From Bacteroidota bacterium (lineage in GTDB: Bacteria; Bacteroidota; Bacteroidia; Chitinophagales; Chitinophagaceae), in assembly GCA_026391115.1 (NCBI GenBank), contig JAPLER010000013.1, forward strand, positions 1 through 5,168: a stretch of 5,168 nt of DNA. The letters are read 5' to 3'. Below the pieces are notes generated by a model. It was not told where the DNA came from, searched no databases, and saw only the letters and a list, made by a program, of their open reading frames with translations. This document shows positions 5,030 through 5,168 of this stretch, in pieces. The position numbers and the translations under genes were made by a program. Within the stretch, counting starts at the first letter, position 1; each line of letters opens with the position of its first letter.

Positions 5030-5168
5030 TGGACTTCCTACATTTGAGAGGACATTGCAACTAAGAGCAATTGCTTACTTTTAATTTTATGACAACAGCA
5101 AAAAGGTACTACACAACCGAGTTTAAAATCAAAGCAGTAGAACTGAGCAATTTGAAGGGTTCAGTGAA
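5030..5168 (+). mobile_element. Left end of an IS3-family insertion sequence (boundary approximate)
   Basis: An OrfA transposase start lies at 5089 and continues past the window, so an insertion sequence enters here. IS3-family ends begin with TG, and the transposase usually starts some tens of bases inside. The TGGACTTCC at 5030-5038 is a plausible terminus, 59 bases before the ATG, but this is inference because the right end and target duplication are not visible. Within the leader are an exact TACATTTG box (5039-5046), a possible -7, and a 10-bp palindrome AGCAATTGCT (5066-5075). The palindrome is flanked by TAAG/TTA and could fold near the start codon. Confidence 0.55.
5089..5168 (+). CDS. 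IS3-family transposase OrfA, N-terminal fragment (runs off the window)
   Basis: Twenty-six codons are visible from the ATG at 5089. The segment RYYTTEFKIKAVELSNLKGSV (residues 6-26) is the first helix region of the helix-turn-helix domain found at the start of IS3/IS911 OrfA proteins (K/R-x-Y-x-x-EFK-x-x-A-V-x-L pattern). OrfA binds the element's terminal repeats. In the family, a programmed -1 frameshift into OrfB (the DDE catalytic part) makes the active transposase, but that region is beyond the window. There is no Shine-Dalgarno. Whether the element is intact cannot be judged. It lies in the same orientation as mutS, 166 bases after its stop. Confidence 0.86.
   Translation, partial: MTTAKRYYTTEFKIKAVELSNLKGSV

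Noticed and set aside
1..5168. CRISPR array, toxin-antitoxin, retron or phage-defence cassette
   Set aside because: No spaced direct repeats and no proteins of those families are seen; the genes present are housekeeping types plus one insertion-sequence end.

Overview
The window is AT-rich chromosomal DNA that looks like a member of the Bacteroidota, probably near Chitinophagaceae. The evidence is the promoter style (TTTG-N19-TAnnTTTG in front of the tRNA gene, and TAnnTTTG boxes before two protein genes), the absence of clear Shine-Dalgarno sequences, and the character of the MutS, gamma-carbonic-anhydrase and HhH glycosylase proteins. Genus-level placement is inference.

Layout, left to right. 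(1) Minus strand, 1-941: a two-gene unit. A single-domain AlkA-type DNA glycosylase (339-941) is followed with no gap by the start of a membrane glycosyltransferase resembling family GT22/Alg9 (338 down to 1, cut by the window edge). (2) Plus strand, 1035-1547: a gamma-carbonic-anhydrase-family left-handed beta-helix protein, divergent from the glycosylase. (3) Minus strand, 1636-1712: tRNA-Asn(GTT) with encoded CCA, its own consensus promoter preceded by A-tracts, and a hairpin terminator at 1604-1623 that can also serve the convergent carbonic-anhydrase gene. (4) Minus strand, 1779-2102: a small Rieske-type [2Fe-2S] ferredoxin. (5) Plus strand, 2238-4922: full-length mutS, with a consensus -7 box so close to the start codon that the message may be leaderless. 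(6) 4923-5088: non-coding DNA with two consecutive hairpins and an IS-type leader, followed by the first 26 codons of an IS3-family OrfA transposase (5089-5168, cut by the window edge).

Most of this is housekeeping DNA, and no new multi-gene system is visible. Two DNA-repair genes (glycosylase and mutS) are present but are not co-transcribed. The most interesting signal is inside mutS. The linker between the ATPase domain and the C-terminal tail is built from heptanucleotide repeats: a degenerate array at 4661-4695 and three near-perfect AAAGACY units at 4709-4729. Seven is not a multiple of three, so gain or loss of one unit would shift the frame, stop translation soon after, and remove a predicted clamp-binding motif and the C-terminal domain. 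That makes it a candidate, unproven, mutator switch. No gap longer than 300 bases lacks a gene.
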